A DNA stretch of 64,000 bases, taken from assembly GCA_016192145.1 (NCBI GenBank), contig JACPUT010000018.1, positions 372,001 through 436,000 of the forward strand, in the 5' to 3' direction. The position numbers and the translations under genes were made by a program. Of the stretch, positions 17,643 to 26,662 are shown in pieces; the stretch's first letter is position 1; each line of letters opens with the position of its first letter. This DNA comes from Acidobacteriota bacterium. Lineage in GTDB: Bacteria > Acidobacteriota > Holophagae > Holophagales > Holophagaceae. The notes under the pieces are model-generated. The model saw nothing but the letters and a program-made list of their open reading frames with translations. It was not told the origin of the DNA and ran no database searches.

Positions 17643-19256
17643 ATGGGCATGCTGGACCGTCTCCGAGTGAAGCCGAAGCTCTTCGTCCTGGTGGGGATCC
17701 TCCTCGGGATCGCCCTGCTGATCTGGGGATCGGGTACCTACGATCTCGCCACCGCCCTTTCCCAGGTGCAGGGATCCTATGAGGAGATGGAGCGCGCGGT
17801 CCAAGCCTCGGATGGTGTGCGCGAAGCGCAATCGGACTTCAAGACCCAGGTCCAGGAGTTCAAGAACATGCTGATCCGGGGCCACGAGGCCGCGGAGATG
17901 TCCAAGCATCGGGCCGGCTTTGAAAAGTCGGAGAAGGAAGTCGTCGCGAATCTGGACAAGGTCAAGGCCCTGCTGCCCCAGTTGGGGATGGACGCCAAGC
18001 TGGCGGAAGACACCCTCAAGGCCCACCGCGAGATGGGGGAGAAATATCGGGCGGCCCTGCTTTCGTTCGACTCCCAGAAGCCCCTCAGCTACCGGGACGT
18101 GGACAAGCAGCTCAAGGGCATCGACCGCCCCATGGCCTCCAGCCTCACGGACTTGTCCGGGAAGATCCTGAAATTCGCCGCCGCCGAACGTGCGGATCAC
18201 ATGAAGGAGCTGCAGGATCGGCGGAAGACGTCGATGGCCATTGGAGCGTCGGTCCTTATCGCCGGGATCCTGTTCGCCTTGATCCTGACCTCCTACATCG
18301 TCAACGCCATCACGCGCCCGCTGGCCTGCCTCCACAAGGCCATGGATTCCATGGCCTCCGGGGATCTCAGGGACCGCCTGGAGGTGAAGTGCCGAGATGA
18401 GATCGGGGATATCGCCAACAACTACAACGCCCTGCTGATGAAGTTCACGGAGCTCTTCACCAACCTGAAGACAGCCTCTTCCCAGGTGGCCCAGGGGAGC
18501 ACGGAGTTGAACGCCACGGCCCAGGAAATGCAGCGTGCCACCCGTGAGATCGCCGACTTCGCCGAAGGGCAGCGGGTCGCCCAGGAGCACACCGCCGCGG
18601 CAATGACCGAACTGAGCGCCTCCGTGCAGGAAGTGGCGGGCAACGCCCGCTCCAGCCAGGGAGCCACGGATGCGGCCGTCAGCGCCGTGGCCGATGGCAC
18701 GACCCAGGGCACGGCCACGGAATCGGCCATGGGTTCCATCAACGAGGCCTCCGGGCAGATGGTGCGCGCGGTCCAGGTGATCCAGGAAATCGCCCGGCAG
18801 ACGAACCTCCTGGCCCTCAACGCGGCCATCGAAGCCGCCAAGGCGGGGGCCATGGGCAAGGGCTTCGCGGTGGTGGCGGAGGAGGTGCGAAAACTCGCGG
18901 AGCGCAGCAGCGCGGCGGCCAAGGAGATCGGCGCCCTCATCGAGGCCACCAATGGGGCCATGGGGGAAGGCGCGCGCACCGTGAAGGCCACCGTGGAGAG
19001 CCTCGCCGCGATCCGTGACAACGTCGCCCAGCTCGCCAGTGCCATCGCGGAGATCAGCGCGGCCACCGAGGAGCAGGGGCGCACTTCCGGGGAGGTGGCG
19101 GCGCAGGTGGAGGCCTCCGCCACGGCGACCGCCCGGAGCGCGGCGGCGGCCACGGAGTTGGCCCAAACGGTGGAGGAAGTGAGTCGTACCAGCGACTACC
19201 TGGCCCGCATCGCCGAGGACCTCTCGGCTTCCGTGGCTGGTTTCCGGACGGCCTAG
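17643..19256 (+). CDS. Methyl-accepting chemotaxis protein
   Basis: A 537-residue chemoreceptor: helix 1 near residues 12-32, a periplasmic helical sensor of about 160 residues, helix 2 ([21 protein letters not shown]), HAMP, and the signalling tip [25 protein letters not shown] lies 6 bases before ATG 17643. Its signalling region is close to that of the receptor at 13073-14662, while the sensor parts look unrelated, so the two probably detect different stimuli. Confidence 0.93.
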   Translation: MGMLDRLRVKPKLFVLVGILLGIALLIWGSGTYDLATALSQVQGSYEEMERAVQASDGVREAQSDFKTQVQEFKNMLIRGHEAAEMSKHRAGFEKSEKEVVANLDKVKALLPQLGMDAKLAEDTLKAHREMGEKYRAALLSFDSQKPLSYRDVDKQLKGIDRPMASSLTDLSGKILKFAAAERADHMKELQDRRKTSMAIGASVLIAGILFALILTSYIVNAITRPLACLHKAMDSMASGDLRDRLEVKCRDEIGDIANNYNALLMKFTELFTNLKTASSQVAQGSTELNATAQEMQRATREIADFAEGQRVAQEHTAAAMTELSASVQEVAGNARSSQGATDAAVSAVADGTTQGTATESAMGSINEASGQMVRAVQVIQEIARQTNLLALNAAIEAAKAGAMGKGFAVVAEEVRKLAERSSAAAKEIGALIEATNGAMGEGARTVKATVESLAAIRDNVAQLASAIAEISAATEEQGRTSGEVAAQVEASATATARSAAAATELAQTVEEVSRTSDYLARIAEDLSASVAGFRTA

Positions 19257-19265
19257 GACGCGCCC

Positions 19266-19751
19266 CTACCGCTCCAGCAGGACCACGGCCTGGGCCGCGA
19301 GACCCTCGCACCGCCCGGTGAAGCCCAGTTTCTCCGTGGTGGTGGCCTTGACGTTCAGGTCCTCCACAGGGATCCCCAGCACGGGGGCCACGCGCTCGCG
19401 CATGGCCTGGCGGAAAGGGGAGAGCTTCGGTCGCTCGCCGATGAGGCAGACGTCGGCGTTCACCACCCGCCAACCGCCGCTCCGGAGATCGCTCATCACC
19501 CGCCCCAGGAGGATCATGGAATCGGCGCCCTTGAAAGCGGGATCAGTATCCGGGAAATGGAGCCCGATATCCCCCAGGCCCGCGGCGCCCAGCAAGGCAT
19601 CACTCAGGGCGTGCAGCATCACGTCTGCGTCCGAGTGGCCAGCCAGGCCCCGATCATGGGGCACTCGCAGGCCCATGAGCATCAGCGGGCGACCCTCGGC
19701 GGGCTCCGCGAAGCGGTGGACGTCATAGCCCTGGCCGATGCGGAAGGCCAT
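19266..19751 (-). CDS. ispF: 2-C-methyl-D-erythritol 2,4-cyclodiphosphate synthase
   Basis: A 161-residue enzyme of the MEP isoprenoid pathway, converting CDP-ME 2-phosphate to MEcPP. The zinc ligands are in GYDVHRF (D10, H12) and the family core is GLAGHSDADVMLHALSDALLGA followed by DIGLHFPDTD. The C-terminal motif with KATTTEKLGFTGRCEGLAAQA is complete. Its ATG overlaps the histidine-kinase stop by one base (TGATG). ispD, often fused or adjacent, is not here. Confidence 0.97.
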   Translation of the reverse strand: MAFRIGQGYDVHRFAEPAEGRPLMLMGLRVPHDRGLAGHSDADVMLHALSDALLGAAGLGDIGLHFPDTDPAFKGADSMILLGRVMSDLRSGGWRVVNADVCLIGERPKLSPFRQAMRERVAPVLGIPVEDLNVKATTTEKLGFTGRCEGLAAQAVVLLER

Positions 19752-21301
19752 CAGCCCTGGCCCTCCAGTATCCGGGGGTTGGGATTGGGCTGGGTGGTCT
19801 GGTGATGTTTGCCCGTGTTCTCGTCAGTGGCGGCGCGGCCGCGCAGCTCGTGGTCCGGCATGGTCATCACGACTTCCGTCCCATGCCCTTCTTCGCTCAT
19901 CACTTCCAGCGTGCCACCGTGCTCCTCCACGATCTTGCGGACGGTGGCCATGCCCAGGCCCGTGCCCTTCTTCTTGCCGAAGCTGAAGAAGGGCTCGAAG
20001 ATCCGGCGGAGGATCTTGCGCGGGATGCCCTTTCCGTTGTCCTTCACGCGGATCACGGCACCGCCGGTGACCCGTTGGACCTGTACGTTCACGAGGCCGG
20101 AAGGCCCTTCGAGGGCGTCCAGCGCATTGGCGAGGACGTTCTCGATCACGCGGGTGAAACGCTCGGGGTCGAGCTGGATGGAGACATCATCGCCCTCCAC
20201 CTCGATCTGCGCCCCGGCCTCCATGGCCCGCGGCACGAGCGGTTCCACGAGGGATTCCAGGTAAGTCTTGAGGCAGATGAGGCGTCGCTTCGGCTCCTGC
20301 ACCTTGGCATATTCAAGCACGTCCTGGCTGAGCACCGTGAGGCGCCGGATGCCTTCCTGGATCCGATCCACATGATGGTGGACCTTGGGATCCCGCGTCG
20401 CCATCTCCAGAAGCTCCACGTGGCCGCGGAGGACGAAGAGGCCGTTCTTGAAATCATGCACGATGCTGGAGGCCACCTGGCCCACGGTGGCGAGCACCTC
20501 GCTGCGCAGGTTGGCTTCGCTCAACCGGGTGCGCTCGATGGCGATGGAAGCCAGCGCCACGATGGCCTCGAAGGTCTCCCGGCTGGGGGGCTCGGTGATG
20601 GGGCGCCGGCTATCGAGGTAGACCACGCCGATGCGCTTGCCCTGCAGCGTGAGGGGCAGGCAGAGGATCGTCTTCAGCTCCAGGCGCAGGATGCTCTGCT
20701 GACTGAGCATCTTCTGGTCATCGGCCACATTGAGGATCCAGATGGGGTCCCCGCTGTCGAAGACGGAATGCACGGTGCTCATGGAGAGCTGGATGGCGCC
20801 TTCCGGTTCCTGGCCCAGGTTGCGCTGGGCCTTGATGCGGAGCTCGGCCTCCTCCAGCAGCATGATGAAGCCGCGGTCCGTGCCGGAGATGCTGAGCAGC
20901 CGATCCAGCGTCTGTTCGAGCAGATCCTCGAGGTCCACTTCCTGGGCCAGGAGTTGGGCCGTCTCGAGAATGGCCTGGAGGTGGACTTCGCTGCTGCTCT
21001 GGGTCTGGCTGACCAGGGTGAGGCTGTAGGCACCATCCGCCAGGCGGAGCGGGGTGTTGAGATCCCACTGGATGCGTCCCAGGGGCTGATCCTTGTAGAA
21101 GGTCCCGTGGGTGCTGCCCAGATCCTCGGCCCACCAAAGGTCTTCCTTCAGCTCCAGGCGGAGGTGATTCCGGCTGATCATGCTGTCGGAGAGCACCACG
21201 TCGCAGAGGCTCTGACGACCCAGGGTGATCGGCCGGGCAAGGGGAACCGTCCGCTCGAAACCATGGCGGTCTCGGATCAGCAGTTGGTAGCGCTGGGCCA
21301 A
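19751..21301 (-). CDS. FHA-GAF sensor histidine kinase
   Basis: A 516-residue soluble kinase. An N-terminal FHA phosphothreonine-binding domain (TLGRQSLCDVVLSDSMISRNH and GSTHGTFYKD) is followed by a GAF domain (about 110-255), a HisKA-like helix with SSIVHDFKNGLFVLRGHVELL, and an HATPase_c domain (ENVLANALDAL, DNGKGIPRKI, GTGLGMATVRKIVEEHGG). The start is TTG at 21301, supported by GGAG 5 bases upstream. No membrane segment and no adjacent response regulator. The FHA input suggests control by a Ser/Thr kinase. Confidence 0.9.
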   Translation of the reverse strand: MAQRYQLLIRDRHGFERTVPLARPITLGRQSLCDVVLSDSMISRNHLRLELKEDLWWAEDLGSTHGTFYKDQPLGRIQWDLNTPLRLADGAYSLTLVSQTQSSSEVHLQAILETAQLLAQEVDLEDLLEQTLDRLLSISGTDRGFIMLLEEAELRIKAQRNLGQEPEGAIQLSMSTVHSVFDSGDPIWILNVADDQKMLSQQSILRLELKTILCLPLTLQGKRIGVVYLDSRRPITEPPSRETFEAIVALASIAIERTRLSEANLRSEVLATVGQVASSIVHDFKNGLFVLRGHVELLEMATRDPKVHHHVDRIQEGIRRLTVLSQDVLEYAKVQEPKRRLICLKTYLESLVEPLVPRAMEAGAQIEVEGDDVSIQLDPERFTRVIENVLANALDALEGPSGLVNVQVQRVTGGAVIRVKDNGKGIPRKILRRIFEPFFSFGKKKGTGLGMATVRKIVEEHGGTLEVMSEEGHGTEVVMTMPDHELRGRAATDENTGKHHQTTQPNPNPRILEGQG

Positions 21302-21417
21302 TGGGTCTCCGGGTAGAGGGAGATTGTACCGAAGGTGGGGGATGGAAGTTTAATTACCAAGGCCAGGATACGCTCACCCCTATCCGTGGGAACCCCCAAC
21401 GGTGAAACTGGAAGCAG

Positions 21418-22437
21418 ATGAACCTGCATCGCCATCCAGACCTCGATCCCAGCTCCTCGGATGCCGTGGAGTTTTCCCTGCGCCCCCAGCGCCTGGCCGA
21501 GTACATCGGGCAGGTGAAGGTGAAGGCCCGCCTCGATATCGCCCTGCAGGCCGCCCAACGCCGGGGTGAGGTGCTCGACCACGTGCTGCTGTTCGGGCCA
21601 CCGGGCCTCGGCAAGACGACCCTGGCGCATGTCCTGGCGAACGAGATGGGTGCTCCATGCAAGGTGATTCAAGCACCTGCGTTGGAAAAAAAGGGCGACC
21701 TGGCGGCCATCCTCACCAATCTGGAAGAGGGGGAATTCCTGTTCATCGACGAGATCCACCGGCTCTCGGCCCCCATCGAGGAGATGCTCTATTCGGCCAT
21801 GGAGGATCGGAAACTGGACATCCTCATCGGCCAGGGACCCAGCGCCCAGACCCTCAAGGTGGATCTCCGGCCCTTCACCCTGGTGGGGGCCACCACCCGG
21901 GCGGGCCTCATCTCCAAACCCCTCCATGACCGCTTCGGCATGGTGCACCGCCTGGAGTTCTACACGCGGGAGGAGTTGGGCATCATCGCCGCCCGGAGCG
22001 CGGATCTGCTGAACGTCCACATGGCGCCGGAAGGGGCCGGGGCCATCGCCCGTCGCAGCCGGGGCACCCCCCGCATCTGCAACCGCCTCCTCCGCCGCTG
22101 CCGGGATTATGCGGAAGTGAAGGGGGATGGCACGATCACCGCCGAATCCGCCGATGCCTGCCTGAAGCTGCATGAGGTGGACGATCTGGGCCTCGATGGC
22201 CTCGATCGCATGTACCTGGAGGCCCTGTGCGGCAAGCACCGGGGGGGGCCCGTCGGGCTCCGCACCCTGGCGGCCGCCCTGGGCGAGGATGAGGGGGCCC
22301 TGGAGGATCTGGTGGAACCCTACCTCATGCAGGTGGGATTCCTGGATCGGACGCCCCAGGGCCGCAAGGCCACGGATCACGCCTATGCCTACCTGGGCCT
22401 GAAGGGAAGCTCCAATCCGGGGCCGTTGTTCCAATAG
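21418..22437 (+). CDS. ruvB: Holliday junction branch-migration ATPase RuvB
   Basis: A 339-residue AAA+ helicase motor acting with RuvA and RuvC in recombination. The N-terminal motif LRPQRLAEYIGQ, Walker A GPPGLGKTT (60-68), Walker B FLFIDEIHRL, sensor GATTRAGLIS and the C-terminal winged helix (MQVGFLDRTPQGR) are all present. ruvA and ruvC are not adjacent. It ends at a bidirectional terminator. Confidence 0.98.
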   Translation: MNLHRHPDLDPSSSDAVEFSLRPQRLAEYIGQVKVKARLDIALQAAQRRGEVLDHVLLFGPPGLGKTTLAHVLANEMGAPCKVIQAPALEKKGDLAAILTNLEEGEFLFIDEIHRLSAPIEEMLYSAMEDRKLDILIGQGPSAQTLKVDLRPFTLVGATTRAGLISKPLHDRFGMVHRLEFYTREELGIIAARSADLLNVHMAPEGAGAIARRSRGTPRICNRLLRRCRDYAEVKGDGTITAESADACLKLHEVDDLGLDGLDRMYLEALCGKHRGGPVGLRTLAAALGEDEGALEDLVEPYLMQVGFLDRTPQGRKATDHAYAYLGLKGSSNPGPLFQ

Positions 22438-22456
22438 CGGCCCGACGGGTTTGGGC

Positions 22457-22504
22457 CTCCCGCACGAGAACGGCGCCCTGGAGGGCGCCGTTCTCATGCG
22501 GGAG
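22457..22504. terminator. Bidirectional terminator between ruvB and the bactofilin gene
   Basis: A perfect 13-bp stem (GAGAACGGCGCCC / GGGCGCCGTTCTC, loop TGGA) sits within a further 7-bp outer stem (CTCCCGC / GCGGGAG). It is shared by two convergent genes. Confidence 0.75.
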
Positions 22505-22520
22505 GTAGGCCAGGCGGAGG

Positions 22521-22955
22521 CTATTTCTTGGCTTCCAGCCGATTCTTGTCTTGGCCGGGGAGGCTCCCACCCTTGGCGACTTCCGCGGCTTTGGGATCGT
22601 CCCGGCGGAGGCAGGTGCCCTGCAGGATGCCCCCCTCGTCCACCACGAGGCGGCCGACCTCGACTTCGCCTTCCACATACCCCGTTCCATGGATTTCGAG
22701 GCACTCGGTGGTCTTCACGGTGCCCTTCACCTTGCCGGTGACGACGAGGTGCTTGGCCACCACGAGGCCGGTGACAAGGCCGCCCGGGGCGACGATGACT
22801 TCACCTTCGCTCTGGATGGTGCCATCCACGGTGCCTTCGATCCGGATGCTCCGGGCGCCCGCGAGGATCTCCCCTTTGAAGACCATGTCCTTGCCAAGGA
22901 TGGTGTGCACCGCCGGAGCGGACTCAGGCTTCTGCTTCTTGCCACCGAAGACCAT
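22521..22955 (-). CDS. Bactofilin (polymer-forming cytoskeletal protein)
   Basis: A 144-residue protein with the right-handed beta-helix repeat of bactofilins: GKDMVFKGEILAGARSIRIEG, VDGTIQSEGEVIVAPGGLVTG and onward in about 18-residue turns. The tails are short and basic. Bactofilins polymerise without nucleotide and organise cell-wall enzymes. It starts 9 bp after an M23 peptidase gene on the same strand, as in known bactofilin/M23 cell-shape pairs. Confidence 0.93.
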   Translation of the reverse strand: MVFGGKKQKPESAPAVHTILGKDMVFKGEILAGARSIRIEGTVDGTIQSEGEVIVAPGGLVTGLVVAKHLVVTGKVKGTVKTTECLEIHGTGYVEGEVEVGRLVVDEGGILQGTCLRRDDPKAAEVAKGGSLPGQDKNRLEAKK

Positions 22956-22964
22956 GACTACCTC

Positions 22965-23921
22965 CTAGGAATGCTTCGAAAGGGCACCCAGCCACTGCCG
23001 CTGGAGCTTCAAATAAGGTGAGGGGTTGATGGGGCTTCCCCCCCGGCGCACCTCATAGTGGAGGTGGACTCCGGTGGCGTTGCCGGAACGCCCCATGCCT
23101 CCCAGGATATCCCCGCGCTGGACCTGCTGCCCGGGCTTTACGTCCACCCGTTCCAGGTGGGCATAGAGGGTCGCCAGCTCCACGCCATGCTTGATCACCA
23201 CGCCCCAGCCGTACCGATCCATCCAACCGGCCTGCACCACTTCGCCATCTGCCGTGGCCTGGATGGGGGTGCCCGCCTGGTTGCTGATGTCGAGCCCGGT
23301 ATGAAAGCCCAGCAGGCTCTCCCCCTCCTCTTTGACATTGGCGAGGGGGGCCACCCGCACACCATAGCCCGAGGAGAGGTAGCCGGCCGTGGGCGGAATC
23401 GAGGGAGTGGCGGCCCAGGCCCGCAGGATGGGTTCCATGCGGGCCCGGATGAGGCGGGCCTGCATTTGGCGCTGGTCCAGCTGCTGCTGGAGCTGACCCA
23501 CCCGCTCCTTCACCTCCGGCGAGGGGGCCTGCTGCGGTACCGGGGTCAGGTTTGGACCGGGGGCCTTGGGGTCCAGCAGCTTTAAAAGTTCGGCGTGGTT
23601 TTCTTGCAAGGTCTGGATTTCCGCCTCAAGCCCTTGGGCCTGTTCAAGCGTGGTCCTCAATTTTTCCTGCTGCTCCCGGGTCTCCTGCTGCAGCTGGGTG
23701 AAGGTGAGCACCTTGCGGAAGGACCACATGCCGTAGCTGCTTCCCAGCACTCCGAAGGCCCAGATTCCAAAGGTGCCCCCCAGGATGAGGAGGAGCCGCT
23801 GCTTGGAGACGGACCAGCTGAAGGACCGATGGCTGAGGATCACCATGACGGTCAACCAGCGGAGCGAATCCGGACGGCTCTGCCGCACGGCGCGACGACG
23901 ATTTTCGATGGGGGTGGACAT
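22965..23921 (-). CDS. Membrane-anchored M23 peptidoglycan endopeptidase
   Basis: A 318-residue protein: cytoplasmic basic tail, one membrane helix (LLLILGGTFGIWAFGVLG), a coiled coil (about 75-165), then a LytM/M23 domain with the zinc ligands in GFHTGLDIS and HLHYEV. It would cut peptide cross-links in the periplasm. It lies upstream of the bactofilin gene and almost touches it, so the filament probably positions this enzyme for cell-shape control. Confidence 0.92.
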   Translation of the reverse strand: MSTPIENRRRAVRQSRPDSLRWLTVMVILSHRSFSWSVSKQRLLLILGGTFGIWAFGVLGSSYGMWSFRKVLTFTQLQQETREQQEKLRTTLEQAQGLEAEIQTLQENHAELLKLLDPKAPGPNLTPVPQQAPSPEVKERVGQLQQQLDQRQMQARLIRARMEPILRAWAATPSIPPTAGYLSSGYGVRVAPLANVKEEGESLLGFHTGLDISNQAGTPIQATADGEVVQAGWMDRYGWGVVIKHGVELATLYAHLERVDVKPGQQVQRGDILGGMGRSGNATGVHLHYEVRRGGSPINPSPYLKLQRQWLGALSKHS

Positions 23922-24088
23922 GAACTACTCAGCTTACCTGGGAAATCGGCGGGCTGGATCTTTGGAATTACAACCGTGTGACCGAACTGGCCCAGTGGGC
24001 GGAATGCCTGGGCCAGCGACGCCTGCGTGCCATGGGAGGGCGGGGTTCCGCGTCGAGGAGCCGCGTTCGTCATGCGAACGGATCGGAG

Positions 24089-25045
24089 TCAAGCCAAGGC
24101 GCGGCGCATCCAGATTTCAACGGCATGGCCGCTGAAATACACGAGACCGATGAGGGCGTTGAGCGTGAAGAAGGCCTCGTCCATGCGGGTGAGATCCCCA
24201 TCGCGGACAAGCCACTGTTCACGGAACAGGATCATGGCGACTCCTGCCCAGGCCAACCAGGGGAACAGGTGGCTCTGCTGATCCAGGTTGAAGGAGGCCC
24301 AGCAGGCCAGGGCCAGGAGGTGGAGCACCCGGCTCAGGATCAGGGCGCCCCGGGTTCCCAGCTTGGAGGGCACCGAGTGGAGGCCGGCTTTCCGGTCGAA
24401 GGCCTCGTCCTGGAGGGCGTAGAGGATGTCGAAGCCCGCCGTCCAGGTCAGCACGCCCATCGCCAGGAGCAGGGCTCCACGTTCGATCTGCCCGGTGACG
24501 GCGATCCAGGCTCCCAGCGGCGCTCCGGCCAGGGAGAGGCCCAGCACCACGTGGGCGAAGGCCGTGAATCGCTTGCAGAGGCTGTATCCCAGGATGATGG
24601 CCATGGCGACTGGGCTGAGCTTCCAAGTGAGGGGGCCCAGTGCCCCGGCGGCCACGCCGAAGGCCACGATGCCCGCCCCCATGAGGATGATCGCTCCGAG
24701 CCGGCTCACGCGGCCAGCGGGGATGGCCCGCTGAGCGGTGCGGGGGTTCGCGGCATCGACATCGGCATCCACGAGCCGGTTGAAGGTCATGGCGGCCGTA
24801 CGGGCCCCCACCATGGCCACCAGGATCCAGAGCAGGGTCCGCGTGGCCGGGATGCCCTGGGCGCCGGCGAGGGCGCCCAGGAATGCGAAGGGGAGCGCGA
24901 AGACCGTGTGCTCGAACTTGATCATGTCGAGCAGTTCGCGAAACCGCGCGATGGGAGCCCGTTCCGCGACGGGCAGGGGCAGTGGTTCTGGCGGTGGAGC
25001 CGCCGGGGCGGGCGGCGTGGCGGGAGGGTGTTCCGGGATATCCAT
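24089..25045 (-). CDS. UbiA-family polyprenyltransferase
   Basis: A 318-residue membrane prenyltransferase with eight to nine predicted helices. The two Asp-rich diphosphate-binding motifs are NRLVDADVD and DILYALQDEAFD. It belongs to the 4-hydroxybenzoate-type / UbiA-like group; in organisms that make menaquinone by the futalosine route this group includes MqnP. Which quinone precursor it uses cannot be decided here. Residues 1-30 are an unusual Pro-rich extension. Confidence 0.88.
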   Translation of the reverse strand: MDIPEHPPATPPAPAAPPPEPLPLPVAERAPIARFRELLDMIKFEHTVFALPFAFLGALAGAQGIPATRTLLWILVAMVGARTAAMTFNRLVDADVDAANPRTAQRAIPAGRVSRLGAIILMGAGIVAFGVAAGALGPLTWKLSPVAMAIILGYSLCKRFTAFAHVVLGLSLAGAPLGAWIAVTGQIERGALLLAMGVLTWTAGFDILYALQDEAFDRKAGLHSVPSKLGTRGALILSRVLHLLALACWASFNLDQQSHLFPWLAWAGVAMILFREQWLVRDGDLTRMDEAFFTLNALIGLVYFSGHAVEIWMRRALA

Positions 25046-25134
25046 CGCCTCCCATGATCGGATGAATCCAGGGGTTTGTCTCCGTGGCTGGGCCGACGCC
25101 CCCTGCGCGGGGCCGTCATATCACGGATAGGCCC

Positions 25135-25560
25135 TTACTTCCGGTCCGCCCGCACGATCAGCACGCTCCCCGGCGCATGGCGGGCCACCGCGGCCGCCGT
25201 GCTGCCGAAGAGCAGGTGCTCCCAGCGGGAATGCCCCACCTGGCCGATGACGATCAAGGTTTCCGGGGTGGCTTCCATGAGCAACCGCTCGCCGGGGTTT
25301 CCCTGGCGCACGAGGCTGGAGATCTCGGGGTAGGGGCGGAGGCACTCCTCCAATCTCGCCTGCACCTTGGGTTCGTGCTCCCGGAACCAGGCGGGGTCCC
25401 CCAGCGTGGCGTAGGTGGGGAAGTAGGAGGGGTAGGGCATCTCCACCACGTGGAGCGCTTGCACGGGAACCTTCAGCGCCAAGCCCAGTCCATGGGCTTC
25501 GGCGAGCGCCTTGAGGCTGGCGGGGGAGAAGTCGAGGCCTACGAGGATGTTCCTGAACAT
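25135..25560 (-). CDS. Universal stress protein (UspA family)
   Basis: A 141-residue single Usp domain: MFRNILVGLDFSPASLKALA at the start, and near the end IVIGQVGHSRWEHLLFGSTA, a somewhat altered form of the ATP-binding GxxGxxx(9)GS motif. ATG 25560 has a good GGGGA site. It lies in a same-strand group with a CBS protein and a CBS-containing site-2 protease, which suggests a common energy or redox stress response. Confidence 0.9.
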   Translation of the reverse strand: MFRNILVGLDFSPASLKALAEAHGLGLALKVPVQALHVVEMPYPSYFPTYATLGDPAWFREHEPKVQARLEECLRPYPEISSLVRQGNPGERLLMEATPETLIVIGQVGHSRWEHLLFGSTAAAVARHAPGSVLIVRADRK

Positions 25561-25644
25561 GGATTCCCCTTTCTCGGTTCGGCTGCCCTCTCGCAGGCAT
25601 GGCACCCTCCCGCGGACACCGTCAGGCCGGAGGCTGGGCCCGGC

Positions 25645-26139
25645 TCAAATGCGGATGAGCTGATCCCTGGCCGGCAACTCATGGCGACGGTGATGCGCGC
25701 AAAGGGCCTTGAGCGTGAGGGCCACTTCGGTGAGAGTGGGCCCGGGCCGCCCATCCGGATGCACCTCCTGAGCTGCCATGGCCAAATCATTGAGGGAGAG
25801 GATGCCTTCCAGGGTGCCATCCGATGCCGTGATGGGCAGGCGCCGAACGTGGTGGCTACGCATGGCGCGCATGGCCTGGGCCGGGGTGTCGTTGGCGCCG
25901 ATGGTGCGCACTTCGGTGCTCATGACGTCACGCACGCACAGACCCGCGGCCGAAGTGGGATGGGCGGCCAGGGCCATGCAGATATCCCGGTCGGTGAGCA
26001 CTCCGACCACGCGGTAAGCGTCATCCACCACGGGGAGGATGCCGCAGTCGTGTTCATCGAGCAGGGCCGCAGCGGAGGCCAGGGTGGCCTCAGGACGGCA
26101 GGAAGCCACATAGGAAGGGGATAATTCACGGATGTTCAT
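25645..26139 (-). CDS. Tandem CBS-domain protein
   Basis: A 164-residue protein made of two CBS domains (PVVDDAYRVVGVLTDRDI and PITASDGTLEGILSLNDLA), which usually sense adenosine nucleotides. ATG 26139 is preferred over ATG 26145 because AGGAG is 7 bases from it. No effector domain is fused. It lies between the UspA gene and the site-2 protease group. Confidence 0.9.
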   Translation of the reverse strand: MNIRELSPSYVASCRPEATLASAAALLDEHDCGILPVVDDAYRVVGVLTDRDICMALAAHPTSAAGLCVRDVMSTEVRTIGANDTPAQAMRAMRSHHVRRLPITASDGTLEGILSLNDLAMAAQEVHPDGRPGPTLTEVALTLKALCAHHRRHELPARDQLIRI

Positions 26140-26392
26140 GGCCATTCTCCTGGGAGAGCCCTTCCGGCGTGGCCTCGGAAGCCCACCCGTGGGGCCGGTG
26201 GCGAAACGACTCGCCGATAATGGGGCGATCTGATCTCAACCTCGGGAGGCGGTGGAAGGAAGGAACCCCGATGCCAGGGATGCCGACCATTCCGGTCACC
26301 CGGCGAAGTATCCCCAACCTCGGTCATCGGTGGCGATTTTCAATCCCCCGGGATGCATCGGTGACGGGCGGCATGCACCGGGTGGCAGGCTC

Positions 26393-26662
26393 TCAAGCCT
26401 CCAGGTCCACATGGGGGATCTCATGCTCCTCCTCCAGATGGGGATGGAGGATGTGGCCCAGTTCGTCGTATGTCTCCGGGGGCGGCTCCACCACCTCGGG
26501 CACCGCCCGGCGCCGGTTGCGCTTGCGGCGATCGGCGCCCTGCCAATTGCCGGGCAGGTTGAGGACCCGGAGTGTCCGAGGCGGCACCTGCACCGGTCGG
26601 GAGGGGCGGGCCCTCAGCACCGGAGAAATGGGATGGAGGGGATCCTCTTCAAGGGGGCTCAT
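26393..26662 (-). CDS. Small Pro/Arg-rich protein coupled to the site-2 protease
   Basis: An 89-residue protein with no family I recognise. Residues 15-50 are basic and Pro/Arg-rich (ending ADRRKRNRRR); the C-terminal 35 residues are acidic and His-rich. GGAGG precedes ATG 26662, and the start lies 14 bp inside the end of the M50 protease gene, so it is likely translated by coupling. It has no membrane segment. It could be a regulator or substrate of the protease, but this is inference from position only. Confidence 0.6.
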   Translation of the reverse strand: MSPLEEDPLHPISPVLRARPSRPVQVPPRTLRVLNLPGNWQGADRRKRNRRRAVPEVVEPPPETYDELGHILHPHLEEEHEIPHVDLEA

